A stretch of DNA of 64,000 nt from assembly GCA_037974665.1 (NCBI GenBank), contig CM075764.1, positions 76,152,325 through 76,216,324 of the forward strand, read 5' to 3'. Made by a program: the position numbers and the translations under genes. The stretch is from Ehretia macrophylla (lineage: Eukaryota; Streptophyta; Magnoliopsida; Boraginales; Ehretiaceae). Shown piece after piece: positions 48,001 through 60,425 of this stretch. Numbering within the stretch: position 1 is the stretch's first letter; each line of letters begins with the position of its first letter. A model generated the notes under the pieces. That model had not been told where the DNA came from. It did no database searches and was given only the letters and a program-made list of their open reading frames with translations.

Positions 48001-50858
48001 GAAATTATTAGTATATGACTTCACATATTGCTTTGCCGGTAAAAGTATCCACTTGGGTATTCCTTTTTAAGTCATATAACATTCTTAATAACAACACAGT
48101 ACCTCTATTCTGGGTCAAGAAGAGATTTTATTCGATCTCCTATTTCAATTTGGCAAAAGGAATTCATTTAGCAAGACTCTGAAAATTATCTCATTTTTCT
48201 CCAATGCAGAGTAGCTGCAACAATGATTAACTTAAGCAAAATAATCTCTAGGATACAATAGGTATTTGGCCTCACTATAACAGCAGAACCTAGTATCTAT
48301 TCTTATGTATTTCAACTGAATCAACCGCAGGATCAAAGGCTATTAAAATTAAAGACGAGATAGGCCAAATAGTCGCTTCAATGGTCATTGGCCAAATGAT
48401 GCAACACTTTTCAGATAATGGGTAAAAAGTTCCATCTGAATTTAATAGTAACTATGATTAATAGAACTAAAAGCATCCCTTTCCTGGAAAATGAAGGAAA
48501 TTGGCCTAAAATGACCTCTACTGGAAAAGGAGGCTAATTAGTTAAGCGTTATCTTCCAAATAAAGTAATCCTCAACCCTGTTGATATGCATAATTCATAT
48601 TTACATGAAGAGTATATATATATATATATATATATAATATTATAACTTCAAATCATAAAATAATTGTAGAAATAAGTGAAGGGCAACACAGGAGGGAAAC
48701 AGTCGAAGGAAGAAAAAAAGGTAAACGCCGATGGCTTCCAATGTTTCCCAAATCAAATATGTATGAAGAAACAAGCCAACAATACTGAATTGAAGTTCCA
48801 ATTCCACGGGATATATCCAAGAGAACAACAAATCTGATGTTTAACATATTCATTCATATTATTAACATAATGTAAAAATAGTAACAATAATTGTAGAAAT
48901 AAGTGAAGGGCAAAACAGGAGGGAAACAGTCGAAGGAAGAAAAAAGGGTAAACGCCGATGGCTTCCAATGTTTCCCAAATCAAATATGTATGAAGAAACA
49001 AGCCAACAATACTGAATTGAAGTTCCAATTCCATGGGATATGACCAAGAGAACAACAAATCTGATGTTTAACATATTCATTCATATTATTAACATAATGT
49101 AAAAATAGTAACAACTCCCTGTCATTACTCAAATCAAATAATTGAACTGAAGTATAGACATTCTCTCTGTTCCGAAAACAGTGGGAATATAAGAATCTTA
49201 CATAATATAAATTTGAATTGTAGAAGGAGGTGAACTTCTGATACTGACCTCCATGACCATCATAAACACCAAAAAAGGAAGTAAATGCATCCAAATCTGG
49301 AAGTGCCGCATGCTAACCATACAGGAAAAGAAAAAAGGATCACAAGTTAATCACAGCAAAAATTGCCTCTGACTTGCTCAAACTGAAATATAAGTACTTC
49401 ATTTTTTCCTTATATTTTATCTTTTGAGGAATTCAAGCTTTAGAGAGATAATTATAGAAAGCAAATCACCGTAAGGAAAATTCTACTTCCATTACCATCC
49501 TTATCAACAAACTGCATTTGGATGAAAGATAACTTATCGATGACCAAAATTTTGAGAAAAGATCAGTTTAGGATATACAAAAAGTTAAAGTGGACAATTA
49601 CTCAGGTTAGTGACACAAATAGCATCAAATGTATATGAAGTTCATAAAAAATCACTAAAATAATTAATCAAGGTGACGTTCCTGAAAAACTGACAAGAGT
49701 TCATCAGATATGATGTTCTTCATTGATGGTGATCTAAGAACACCTTGAGATCTCAGCATAGGTAAAATGTCTTAACCATAGTTGCAAGATTCCCAATATA
49801 TTCAGAGTTGTGGTACGAGTTTGGGTACGGGTACAACACTTAGGAGTTCATAGGGTACAATGAGTGTAGACTTCTTCAGTACGCTAATCGGGTTCACAGT
49901 ACGCTATGAAGAATTAATGGATTCATTTACCAAATATTGATATTTTTAGTTTACTAAATTACTCAAATCAATTTGCTGCAAAGTTTAACATAAAGTCCAC
50001 AAAACCAAATAAGTAAAACACAAACTAAGGGCATGCATCCTTCATCTCTGGTATGCCAATTCTATCTGTGCATAACAACTTCATACAATGTTCAACTTCT
50101 CACATCCAAATCCAGTAGGAATTTAAGTTATCTGTTTTCTTTCGTTATTTTTCTAGTAAAAATTTGTATATTGTTTGAGTTGTCAACTTTCGTGAACTAG
50201 AACACAAATCACAACATTTCATTTCCGAAATGTACCGCAAATTGGAATGTGCCATCCAGTACACAATTTCCAGGGGTGGGTAAGGCGAATCTGATAACTA
50301 TGGTCTTAACCCAGTACATCCTTGTTCAAATCATTTACTCTTTGGGTGGGGTAGAGATCACATTACATATTACTGAAACCCAATGCATCACCGGAACGAT
50401 ATGTTTTCATTGACTAGGAAAACTTGGTTCAATTTATAGTTCTCATCCTCGACCTTCAATAGCACACGAGAGAGTCTGTATGCCGACTAGCCATGCTCCT
50501 AGAGAAAGATACCCGAACAGCTATTGCATTACATTTTACTACCTTTTTTTCTGTTCCTGGAGACTTCCAATTAACAGAATTCTACAAGAACAAGCAGAAA
50601 GCAGCTAGTGTGGTAATAAAAATTTTGAAACTTAAACCTTTATGTGGCAACTCAATGCCTCATCTAGGAAGTTACTTAAATATATGTTCTACCAATGAAT
50701 ACATAACAAATAGATAATTGGATCTTTCAACAATTACTTACAGCATCTTCCATTGTGGCACGCCATCCTTGCATGGAAGACAATCCATATCTAAGCTTAC
50801 TATTCTCACCATCTTCGGAAAACTTTTCCGTTTTCGGGGAACTGAGGTATATACCCAT
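39028..50858 (-). CDS. protein phosphatase 2C, PP2C60-like, ten exons
   Basis: Coding exons, all GT/AG: 50858-50742, 49312-49249, 47161-47053, 45673-45520, 44750-44625, 44356-44233, 44027-43951, 42226-42174, 41039-40985 and 39234-39028. Joined they give 361 residues with no break. The enzyme should remove phosphate from Ser/Thr using Mn or Mg ions. Family motifs occur in order: [15 protein letters not shown] (25-39), [10 protein letters not shown] (52-61, metal Asp57), [10 protein letters not shown] (176-185), LACDGIWD (269-276, metal Asp272) and [10 protein letters not shown] (318-327, Asp320). MGIYLS at the N-terminus fits an N-myristoylation signal, so membrane anchoring is possible. The acidic segment around 140 ([15 protein letters not shown]) and the [12 protein letters not shown] start are typical of the PP2C60/PP2C21 group, normally about 357 residues. 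From memory the Arabidopsis gene is At4g31860, next to PGR3. No PYL-binding (clade A) features are seen. Substrate unknown. Confidence 0.93.
42980..43256. repeat. diverged 141-bp tandem duplication in PP2C intron 7
   Basis: Copies start at 42980 and 43121 with TGATCAATCAATTTCT and end with AAGTCCATTTCTTGAAAGAG or its variant. They differ at roughly a quarter of positions by eye, so the event is old. It lies in the intron between exons 7 and 8. Confidence 0.7.
45872..46120 (+). mobile_element. TRIM-like mini LTR element in PP2C intron 3
   Basis: Terminal direct repeats start TGTTGAAGACAACAAATAAA at 45872 and 46046 and end with TAATA-type sequence at about 45928 and 46120. A stretch resembling the initiator-tRNA primer site TGGTATCAGAGC follows the first repeat (45929-45940), and a purine-rich stretch lies before the second. 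The interior is about 115 bases and non-coding. This layout is that of the smallest plant LTR elements (TRIM/SMART). It is a fossil; no matching target duplication was seen. Confidence 0.6.
48613..48636. repeat. (TA)n microsatellite
   Basis: About twelve TA units in PP2C intron 2, just upstream of the 227-bp duplication. Confidence 0.95.
48660..49113. repeat. 227-bp tandem duplication in PP2C intron 2
   Basis: 48660-48886 and 48887-49113 are head-to-tail copies that differ at only about half a dozen positions by eye (for example GCAACACAGG versus GCAAAACAGG, and CACGGGATATATCC versus CATGGGATATGACC). They lie 135 bases from exon 2. The open frames on the - strand here are chance and are not genes. 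Confidence 0.92.
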
Positions 50859-50867
50859 GTCTTATAT

Positions 50868-52020
50868 CTGTAAACAAGAAAACAAACAAACCTAAACCCT
50901 AATACTCAACCAACACAACTCGATACATGAAAAATGATAATGAAAACAACAACAAATTCTATGAGCTCTATGTACTTATCTTCTAATCATTGTGTTTAAA
51001 TATCACAATTTCAGACAAAATTCTACACCTTAACACTCTTTACAACAAAATTCAAGAAAAGAAATATATTAATGACAAAATTACTCAAACTTCTATTCTA
51101 TCTTATGAACCCTTGCCAAGATTAGAATAAGAACAACCAATACTATAGATGACGTATATTCTAAACCCAAAATATGCATATAACAGAAGATAGTATCATC
51201 AAAGAAAAGAATAAAAAAACCAATATAAAAATTTAAAGAATTAATATCAATACTGCCTATAAAGGGGGACTTGACACAATGGTAGAATTGTCACTATGTG
51301 ACCTGGAGGCCGAGTCGTGTAAGTCCGCTTGCCAAAATGCAAGGGAAGACGACCTAAAATAGGACCCAAAGTTGATCCGACTCTTTTCCAGACTCTGTAT
51401 ACCGGAAGCAAATCAAAGACACTGTAATTTAGTAATTACACATTTCAGATCAATGGTTTATTGAACTTCAATTTAGATGCTAAATAAAAGTTAGTAAAAC
51501 CAACAAGTTCATTAGAACAAACACATGTATCTTTACAATCATATAGCACCAAGATCAGAACTATAAATCAAGAAATCAAGCTATACCCAGATGATTATTT
51601 CAAGTTTCCACATAGTCCAGCACAAAACATTACAAAAAAGTCCAATAAATTAAATTTTTATTTCAGGGTTCATTGATTACTTACATATGCCCAAACAGGC
51701 CTCTCTGTAGAATGATTGAAGCTAATTCAAAGAAGAATAAACTGATTGGGTTTATATTAAAGATTGAATCTTTACTTGAAATAACAAAAACCAAGAAGAG
51801 AATTTTGCTGTTGGAGGGTGTTTAGGGACAGAGAGATGAAGAAAGAGACAGAGAAGCTAATAGAAAGTATGTATGTATGTATGTATCTATATGCATGTGT
51901 ATGTAAAATACTTTACCTTTTTATGACCGTGTTGAGATTTGAGAGTACGAATATGATCTTTGAGACGATCTCTTGGACTCTGCAAAGATTCTGGTGACTG
52001 TTTCATACGCTTTGTCAATT
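50868..52020 (-). promoter_or_regulatory. 5' UTR intron, leader exon and promoter side of the PP2C gene
   Basis: Upstream of the start codon an acceptor (TTGTTTACAG) ends at 50868, and a donor (GCATAT/GTAAGT) lies at 51685/51684. Together they suggest a 5' UTR intron of about 0.8 kb and a non-coding leader exon from 51685 towards roughly 51850. A CATA/TATG simple repeat at about 51867-51885 and CT/GA-rich DNA lie beyond. The transcription start is not determined. Confidence 0.5.
51262..51412 (+). mobile_element. Au-like SINE fragment
   Basis: ACACAATGGTAGAATTGTC and ATGTGACCTGGAGGCCGAGT follow the order of the tRNA-derived head of plant Au SINEs. Then come CGCTTGCCAAAATGCAAGGG, AATAGGACCC and CCAGACTCTGTATACCGGAAG, matching the order of the Au body. 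The B-box region is shortened. It lies in the presumed 5' UTR intron of the PP2C gene. Too decayed to define target duplications. Confidence 0.65.
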
Positions 52021-52916
52021 CTACTTAAGAAGTACGAAATATGAAAAGATAGGATATTTTTTCATTTGTTTATATCATTTTAAAGATTTTCTTGTCTGTC
52101 TCTCTATCTCTTATTATTTATCAAGTGTGGGACTGATTTGTTGTAGGCGGTGGGCTAATTATTTGGGGTGCCTGAAATAGGTTAGGTCCACACATAAGGT
52201 CCCACACTTAAATTTAAAAGGGGATTACTAAAATTTCTTTTTTGTACCTAACAGATAGTGAATTATACACCAAATAAAGGAGGTGATACGAACACCCAAT
52301 GAATGGTGTGTAAAGGAGGTGATAAGAACACCAAATAACAAGTCAATTCTTTTTTTTTTTTTTTTGCTTAAAAAAAAGAGTCATTCTTGTCCATGTGTTT
52401 GTGATCATCAATTTCACACAAAAAGAAAATGGGGCAACTTTGATTGAAGTGAGACCAGAAGTGGAGCCATTGTTTCCATCACTTGACTTTTACCATCAAG
52501 ATCATCTTTTATTGACTAAAAGTTGATTCAGCTAACCAAGATTAATCATCATCATCGGAGCAAGTATGTTAACATTATATAATTTATAGGATATTTTTGT
52601 ATTAGACTTTCCCATATTTAAAACTATGAGACTATTATATCTCATATTTTTTGAAATATATTAACTAACCAAGTTTAACCCTTTGGTTAAGAATTTTTAT
52701 CATTTTCTTATTACATGTATGTGAAATTTTTTTGTACCTTCATCAATATCAGTCCTTACCTTAGCCTAGCACCTCAACCCTCTTAGCTCTTCTCCTACAA
52801 CACCTTGTACCTCTAAAGGCCTCATAGACGCCTTCCCTAGCACACTCCTACCAAATTTCAACATCCTCAACCTCTACTTTTCTCCTTAGCCTCCAAGTCC
52901 CTAGCACAGCCCCCAA
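52021..52916. other. intergenic, nothing recognised
   Basis: AT-rich with a poly-T run near 52350 and a short imperfect repeat (AAAGGAGGTGATA.GAACACC at about 52276 and 52313). No coding signal. Confidence 0.45.
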
Positions 52917-55900
52917 TGTTGGGTTTGTGTATGCCTAAAGACCACTTACAAGACATCTCAATTGTATTGGATACTTGAGTTTATTATTTATCAATTGAGA
53001 ATTTACTTTTCGCCTCTATTGTATGTATATGCGTGCATATGTATAAGGTCCATTGGTTCAAACAAGTGATCTAGGTGCATGAAGGTTATATACATGGGTA
53101 AGTCATGGTTACTTGGATCATATGATTGGTTCATAACCAGATGATAGAATTAAACACTTCATCATGAGAAGGTTATAATAATAAGAGGATATCCTGGTTT
53201 AGAGGGTGATCTACTTTAACCATTGGAAGTGCTTTTTGAACTTGTCTTATTACTCTATCACTGAGATAGATTATTACACTTATTTAAGTGGTCAGTGCTC
53301 TTAATTTGAGCATATGTGGATAAACTAGCAAAGTTAGAGCCTTGTGCTTTGATTCACTCTAAGTGAAATCTTGTATAGGTCAACATCTCTATGTTTAGGA
53401 CATATGGACTTAATTAGTTGGAACTTGCATAGGCAATGGAAAATCTGTATTATTTCGTAGATAGAGTAATACCCCCTTGAGATTATTTAGTTAATCATCC
53501 AAAATTGAGGCCTCAGTGCGATAGTTTATTGGAATTATATCAAATATTTGAAATTATGGGTCACTTTCAATATCAAGTATAATATCCAAGGGATAATTAG
53601 ATTGAAGATAAGACACTCAAGAAAAATATGTAATTAAGAAGGTTGACAATATAAGGCAAAGACCTAGTCTTGAAATAAAGTTGTTATATAAAAGGGCATT
53701 TTGGTCGCATTAAGTACACATATCCATACCTAGAGTAGTCATAAGTAAATGTGATGAAATACTCATAACTTTCATGAGTTGGTGTGCTCATAGGATCACA
53801 CACATCAGTGTGTACTAATTCTAATACTTCACTGGCTCTCTATCCCTTTGAAGAAAATGGCCTTTTGGTCATATTCTCTTTAAGATATGACTTATACTGA
53901 GATAGTTGTTCAAAGATCTAATGAGCTTAGATACACATTTTTTACTAACCTCTGGATCCTATTTAGGCTGATATGTCCTAAACATAAGTGCCACAAGTAA
54001 GTATCATTGGTTGAGGTAACATTTCTCTTATTACTAGAAGACGAGATTTCGTGCTTTATGTTATGCAGTGAAGATGTTTCAGGATATAAATAAAACAAGT
54101 TATTATATAATCTACTAGAATAAATTATACCTTTTTTTCTTATGCTTTATGACCTTGTCGAAAAGTATTTAGAATGCTTCTCAGTGGTATCTATGGGCCC
54201 AAATGCCACAATTTCTACTGATGTCAATACCAGAATGGAAAGAAACTGCATAATTGTCATCCAAAAGTTGAGAAACATAAATTAACTTGTTCAAAAAATA
54301 TGAAACATAATAACAATTGATCAAAACTAATATCCTATCATTATTAAAAGAAACTAAAACATCCCCCACTAAACCAACATATACTTATGCTTGGGTACCA
54401 ATTCTCTGAGCAAACTCCTATTTCCTAAGTATTTGCATTGTTAGAAATACCTGCAATGAATTGCAAATATGGTTAGTGGCTCCCAAATCTACTATCAAAA
54501 ATCCATAGAATCAACCACTAAACACATTTCAATGTAAAAGGTTAAGGAGGTACCTGTCTTTCTAGCAACAAAGTACTTAGGATAGTCTTTCTTCCAATGC
54601 CCTTTCTACTTGTACTTGAAGTACTTTCCTTTAGACTTGTCACTTGCACCTGTTCTTACCAGCTGCACCACCTTGCCACCCCTTGCCTTTCTTTTGTTTC
54701 CTCTTATTCTTGAACTTCTTCTCATGCGGGTTGAAGCCTAGGCTACATGAGCTTGACCTTTGGACTTCATGATGACCTCTACTGCTTGAAGCTCCTTCAG
54801 GAGCTCTGGGGGCGTCATGTTCAAATTGCACATATTGTAATTAAGCTTGAACTAACTGAAGGATTCTAGCAGATTTTCCAAGATCATGTCTACTTCACCA
54901 GCAAGATCGATCTGGGCCCCAAGGGTCGTGGCAATGTTGAAGTTATCAATCATCTTGAGGACATGGTCTTTGACGAGTGTCCCTTTTGCCATCTTTGCAG
55001 TCATGATTTCCCTTGTTGTAGCTGACTGAGCTGGCCTAATGTCAACAAACATCTCAATCAATGAGTTCATGATCTAGGCAGTTGTAGCCATACCCTAATG
55101 TTGTGTATGAGAATGTTGGTCACATAAGCCAACATATAGCATATAGCTACATTATTAGCTTTTATCCAACACTGCTCAACCTCACGTTGCTCATCGGTGG
55201 CATTAGCTCGTATAACAGGATGAGGTCAGGTTAAGACATACTTGTACTCTTTAGCCTCAAGTACTATATCCAAATTCCTTTTTCAGTCCACAAAATTCAG
55301 GCCAGTCAACTTATTCTCCTTGAGAATAATGGCCAATGGGCTAAAAGAACCTGACATTTTCTTAATACATGTACAATAATAATTAGACCATTCATGTGTA
55401 TGTTGGGAATTGTATGCCCTAAAGATCACTAACACTAAGACATCTCATGTAAATGAATATAATTCAATTATAAAATCCGTGCATTCATTATGAGCATGTT
55501 ATATTCTCTATCTTATTTAATATATATATATATATGCAAAAAGGCTTCTTGATACAAGTGAATATCATAGATGCGTGATGATCCACACAGAAGGTCTATG
55601 GTATGAGACATCAATCAAAACTATTGGTTTATAATCGAATAGTAAAATTGAGCACTTCACTATAGTAAGATTATAATGAGAGAATATCCTATTTGGTAGG
55701 GTGACCTACCTTGGTCATTGGAGGGACTTTCCGGACATCTCTTATTAGTGCATGTGAGTGCATTGAACGGGACTACAATAAATGTTATCTCAGTGACATT
55801 ACTATCATTATCAGAATACTAAAAGCATCTTAAGCTACTAAATGACCAATCCTTTTTATCATGAGCATATGTGGATGTATCAGTGGATTCTAGGTCATAT

Positions 55901-56022
55901 GTTTTGATTCACTATAGGTGAGATCTTATAATGGGTCAACAACTCGGTGTTTTGGATATATGGACTAGGTTCATTAGATGGCATGCATATGAATCAGGAT
56001 TCTATGCTATCTTAAGTGATAG
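52917..56022. mobile_element. Ty1/copia fossil: LTR pieces around a gag-pol fragment
   Basis: LTR sequence on the + strand starts at 52917 (TGTTGGGTTTGTGTATGCC) and runs to about 53699. A second, related LTR starts at 55401 (TGTTGGGAATTGTATGCC) and is cut at 56022 by the gypsy LTR. Between them, on the - strand, are copia gag (around 55355-54640), protease-side sequence (54370-54180), the pre-integrase motif LWHLCLGHISLNRIQRLVK (near 53950) and the beginning of the integrase core (to about 53700). Reverse transcriptase is absent. The element is broken with many breaks and looks old. Confidence 0.75.
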
Positions 56023-59000
56023 TGTGAGACCCGGTTCTAAATTCACGTGCATTAATATTATACTACGTGTAATTACATATATTTTAGAATTTTATATATC
56101 TTAATTATGTGTTATATGCAAAAGAAATAAGTTAGATTTTAAGTTAGAATCGTAGAAATGAAGTAGGATAACTTTCGGGGTAACTTTGCAAATATTAAAA
56201 AAATTTTAGGGCCAAAGTATAAATACCCAAACTTTTACTTGGGCACCAAGTAAACTATTATAACTAGAATTAAACTTTATTAAATTACACCTAGGACTCC
56301 ACGGCTAAACAAGAAAAGAAAAGATGAAACTTTGCAAAAATTAACAAATATTTGGGGTTAAATTTTAATTAGCTGAAATAATAACTTTGTCTTCAAGATT
56401 AAAATACTTCATCTTCTCCTACCTACCCACCCTAAACCCGACGGCTCAAGAGCAAGAAAATGAGAGAAAATTGTGAGGAAAAAACAAAGAAAGTAGAGTC
56501 AAAGAAGACGTTTTGAAGGCAATTCAATAGGATTTGCTTGGAGTATTCATCTTCTAGCTTTCAAACAAGTTGTGTTGCATCTTTTCTTGGAGAATCAAAG
56601 GTGAGAGAATTATTTTAAAATCATGGTTTTGAAGTTATAATAGCATGATTGTGGTTATATAGCTTTATTTGATGTGAAATCTTGCAATACTATGGTTATC
56701 TTGAGTTATTTCCATGATATATAAAGTTAGCTATGCTTAGAGTTTGATTGCTTCTTGTGGTTAAAGCTTGATGTAGTAGGTATACATATTGTGTATTGAA
56801 GATGCTTAAGTGAGTTCTTGGAAGAAATAATGCTAGAAATTAGTGTTGGAAGTAGTAACATAGCAAGAAGCTGAAATTAGATTTTGGACAGATTACTGCA
56901 ATTGATTTTCAGATCTATTTTGACATAGTAAATGAACTCGAAACTAAATTAATTTTTACAATAGTTAGATGAATCAGTTTAGAACAAATTTTATTTTTGG
57001 AGTAGAAGCTAGTTCGATCATTTTAGCCCTCTAACGAAGCTGTTTTTGAAAAGTAGTAGAAAACGTTGTAATCTGGACAGATTGGAGTAGTTTTACAAAA
57101 ATGATCATAACTTATTGATTTTAGCTCAGAATTGAGTTCCGTTTGATTCTAGAACTATCTACACTCGAAGAGCTTCGTACACATAAAAATTAGATTAGTT
57201 GGAGGTCCTTAACCTAGGTAACTGAAGTGCTAAAGTTGAGCTTCTGCTAAGAAATTTATAAATGTTAAACTAGCTTGCTTATTGCTATTGTTGATTTCCA
57301 TTGTCAAAAGGTGAATTATGAGTTCTTGATTACATGTGATATATGCCATGAATTACATATATCTATGTGTTGAAACTTAACGTGATATGTGACGCAAAAC
57401 GTGATGTGATTCTTAATGTGATATATGGCATATTACTTGAAATGATGTGCAATGCATAATCTAATGTGATATTGGAAAGGTTACAACCTTCTTTTGGTAT
57501 GGTAGTGTCACAAAACTCTAGGTGGCATCAGGCTTGCCGGTATAGCATGGCTACCATGGTTACCAATTTCTTCTCTCACTAGGAACTTTGCTACCCTGGG
57601 AGAGTGGGTCGCAGGATTTGGGTATATCTGGAATACCCTACATGGGAGAGAGAAGGGGTTTGATGAATCAATTGGCCGGCTACTACATGAAATGCGATGT
57701 GACATGAAAGTGTAAGCGTATTCTTGCCTGAATATGTGTTAAATGTTCATTCTACAGTGATGCGAATTGTTTACTAATTGTTGCTAATATGTGCATGGCA
57801 TTCACAGGTTTTTACATGGGTTTTAAAGAAAAAAATGATTTCAAAAACTCTTCCCAAATTCCCCTCTCGCTGAGCTTAAGTTGTGATAAGCTTACCCTGT
57901 TTTATGTTCTCCTTTTCAGGTAAAAATGAACCAGAGTACGTTTAGCAGGTTGATGAAAATGTGCATTTATGTGATAAGGCCGATATTTGTCTTCTTTGAT
58001 CGTGGCTTGTTTGAATGGGATAAATCTTGATGTATTGGTTATGAACAAAGATGTTTTGAACAATGTATTATGTATATTACTTTTAGGCTAGAAGTGCACT
58101 TGTATATGAGTTTAACTTAGTCATAACTTGTATATACCTAGTAATCTATTTTGTTGACTAAGTTATACTCGTATACATTTGATGAATGTAGTCGGTTTTC
58201 TTTTGGGTACGTGACAACATGTTGGAAAACTAAGTTGGGGCCTGTAAGGATAAACAATGCATGTACTTAAGTTTAAATTTCGTAGTTGTTGGTTTGTTTA
58301 AGTAACTTATGGTTTTAATTGCGGAGTGGTATGTTAGGGATTATGTTGTTGGCTTGAATTGTTAGGGTATTGAATGGTTGGTTGTTGGAGGATTGTAGTT
58401 GCATTGGTTTGGAGATGGTTTTGTGCTTATTTACTGTGTAGGTTAAATCTGGTATGTCCGAGTTTTAGGGGAGACTCTGTTCATTTTTTCGTTACGCTTT
58501 GACTTAATCCCTTTCAGGATGGGTTGGGGCGTGACACCTTTAGGTGATATAAGAGCAAATAGAGTGTAAGCCAGTTATGACCCTCGGTTAGGTGGGTAGA
58601 AGTTTCAATGTGTGATGTGTTTTGAATGCTTATGTGTGTTAAATGACTTATGTGTAATATGTGAACTTTATGTGCTTTATATGCCTACTTGCCTATGAGT
58701 AGTATTTATGTGTTAGATATATGTTAGGATGTAATTGTTTCTTGTGCATTGCTAAGGCACGGACATCGTTTAATACATATAGCATGCATGCTAATGTTAT
58801 AACCTTGAGAGATTGTTTTTATTTATAGATGGCTAGAGATGGACTTAGGAGTGGCGGTGAAACTTATGAGACAGGGGGTATAACCCAAACTAATGCCGAT
58901 GATCAGGTTATTAATCAAATAGCCGCTACTATGAATCGAATGGCTCAAGTCTTGGAGTATCAGGCAAGAGGGGGTGCGAGAAATAATAACAACAATGGGC

Positions 59001-60425
59001 CTGACAGTAGTAGTGAAGGAAATAGAAACGAGATGAGCAATATGTTGCAGAAATTCCTAAGGTATGGGGCAACAAAATTCTATGGCGAACCAGATGATGA
59101 AAAAGCCGAAGAATGGATCCGAGAGATCGAGAAAATTTATGGAGTTCTTGATTATAATGATGAGCAGCAGGTCTCCCTTGCATCCTTTCTACTGAGTAGG
59201 GATGCATAACAATGGTGGAGAATGACAAAATTGCAGTGGGAAGCCTAGCGTACTCGTTATACATGGGCGAACTTTGTGAGATATTTTAAGGAAAACTATG
59301 TCCCAAAGGTTGCCCAGGAAAGGTGGGAGGAAGAGTTTATGACACTTCGGTAGGGTAATATGTCTATGGTGCAATATGAAGCTCGCCTCAACAAATTGTC
59401 TCAATATGTGCCAAAGTTAGTCCAGCCACCGAGCCGGAGAATCAAGAGGTTTCTTCGAGGTTTGAGGCTTGAGATACAGGATCATTTGTCATCACATCGA
59501 TTCACTGTGTATGCTGATGTGGTAGATGCTGCTACTCAAGTAGAAAAGAGAAAGATAGAGACTAGAGTTGGGGCCAGTCAACAAAATAAGAGGCCGTTTG
59601 TACCTCAGACTCAGTAGAGGTCATATCAGACACATAGTCAAGCCAGCCAAAGTCAGTATAGGCTGACCGTTCCCCGACCATAACCCAACGGGTTGGTGGC
59701 CTCATCAGCCTGTGGACCAACATGTACAACTGCCACTTCTCAGGTTGTTACTTGTTTATTTTGTAATCGGAAGGGGCACACCGAGACCCAGTGTTGGAGG
59801 AAGACAAAAAAGTATACGGGCTATGGTAGTGGCCAACATAAGGCGAAAGATTGCCTGAGGTGGCAGGGAGGCCAGAGACAGGCTACAAATAGAGTGGTTC
59901 AAGACAAGCCTACAAGCAATGCTCTAGCCTAGAGAGTTCAAGCTCGGGTTTATGCAATGGACGAACATGAGCTTCCTGATGAAGCAACTGTTGTAGAAGG
60001 TACATTCTTGATTTTAAATCAACTAGTTAAAGTGTTAATTGACCCTGGTGCTACACATTCATTCATAACTCCACTTTTTGTACAACGTGTGAATCTGCAA
60101 GCTGAACCATTGCCATATAAAGTGGAAGTTAGTACTCCAATGGGTTCTAAGTTTATCACTAACTCTATTTGTAAAGCCTATAAGAGACAGATAAAAAGGC
60201 AGGAGTTTTTAGCTGACCTTATAGTACTTCCTTTTCGAGACTATGAAGTTATCTTGGGGATGGATTGACTGTCTAAACATCATGCACAATTGGATTACCG
60301 AACAAAGGTGGTAAAAATCCAGAGGCCAGGTCAACCCGTTGTCGAAGTAACATGTAAGGGTAATCATTCTAGTAATCATATCATTTCATCTACAAAGGCT
60401 GTGAAGTTGGTAAGGAAGTAACGGA
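56023..60425 (+). mobile_element. Ty3/gypsy fossil (Tekay/Del-like): 5' LTR, gag, protease
   Basis: The 5' LTR spans 56023-58536 (TGTGAGACCC to GGGGCGTGACA). A primer-site-like stretch follows, and the leader runs to 58829. Gag with the usual retrotransposon gag core occupies about 58829-59620, a zinc-knuckle region lies near 59750-59880 (CLFCNRKGHTETQC), and an aspartic-protease-like domain at about 59957-60268 (VLIDPGATHSFI). Sequence then passes into the Athila-like element inserted near 60426, so reverse transcriptase and integrase are not in the window here. It is broken, with several breaks. The LTR is related to the two solo LTRs at 14.0 and 22.3 kb. Confidence 0.85.

Noticed and set aside
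48640-49294. Repeated hydrophobic frames on the - strand
   Set aside because: They arise from the 227-bp tandem duplication in an intron; only the 49249-49312 part is coding (PP2C exon 2).
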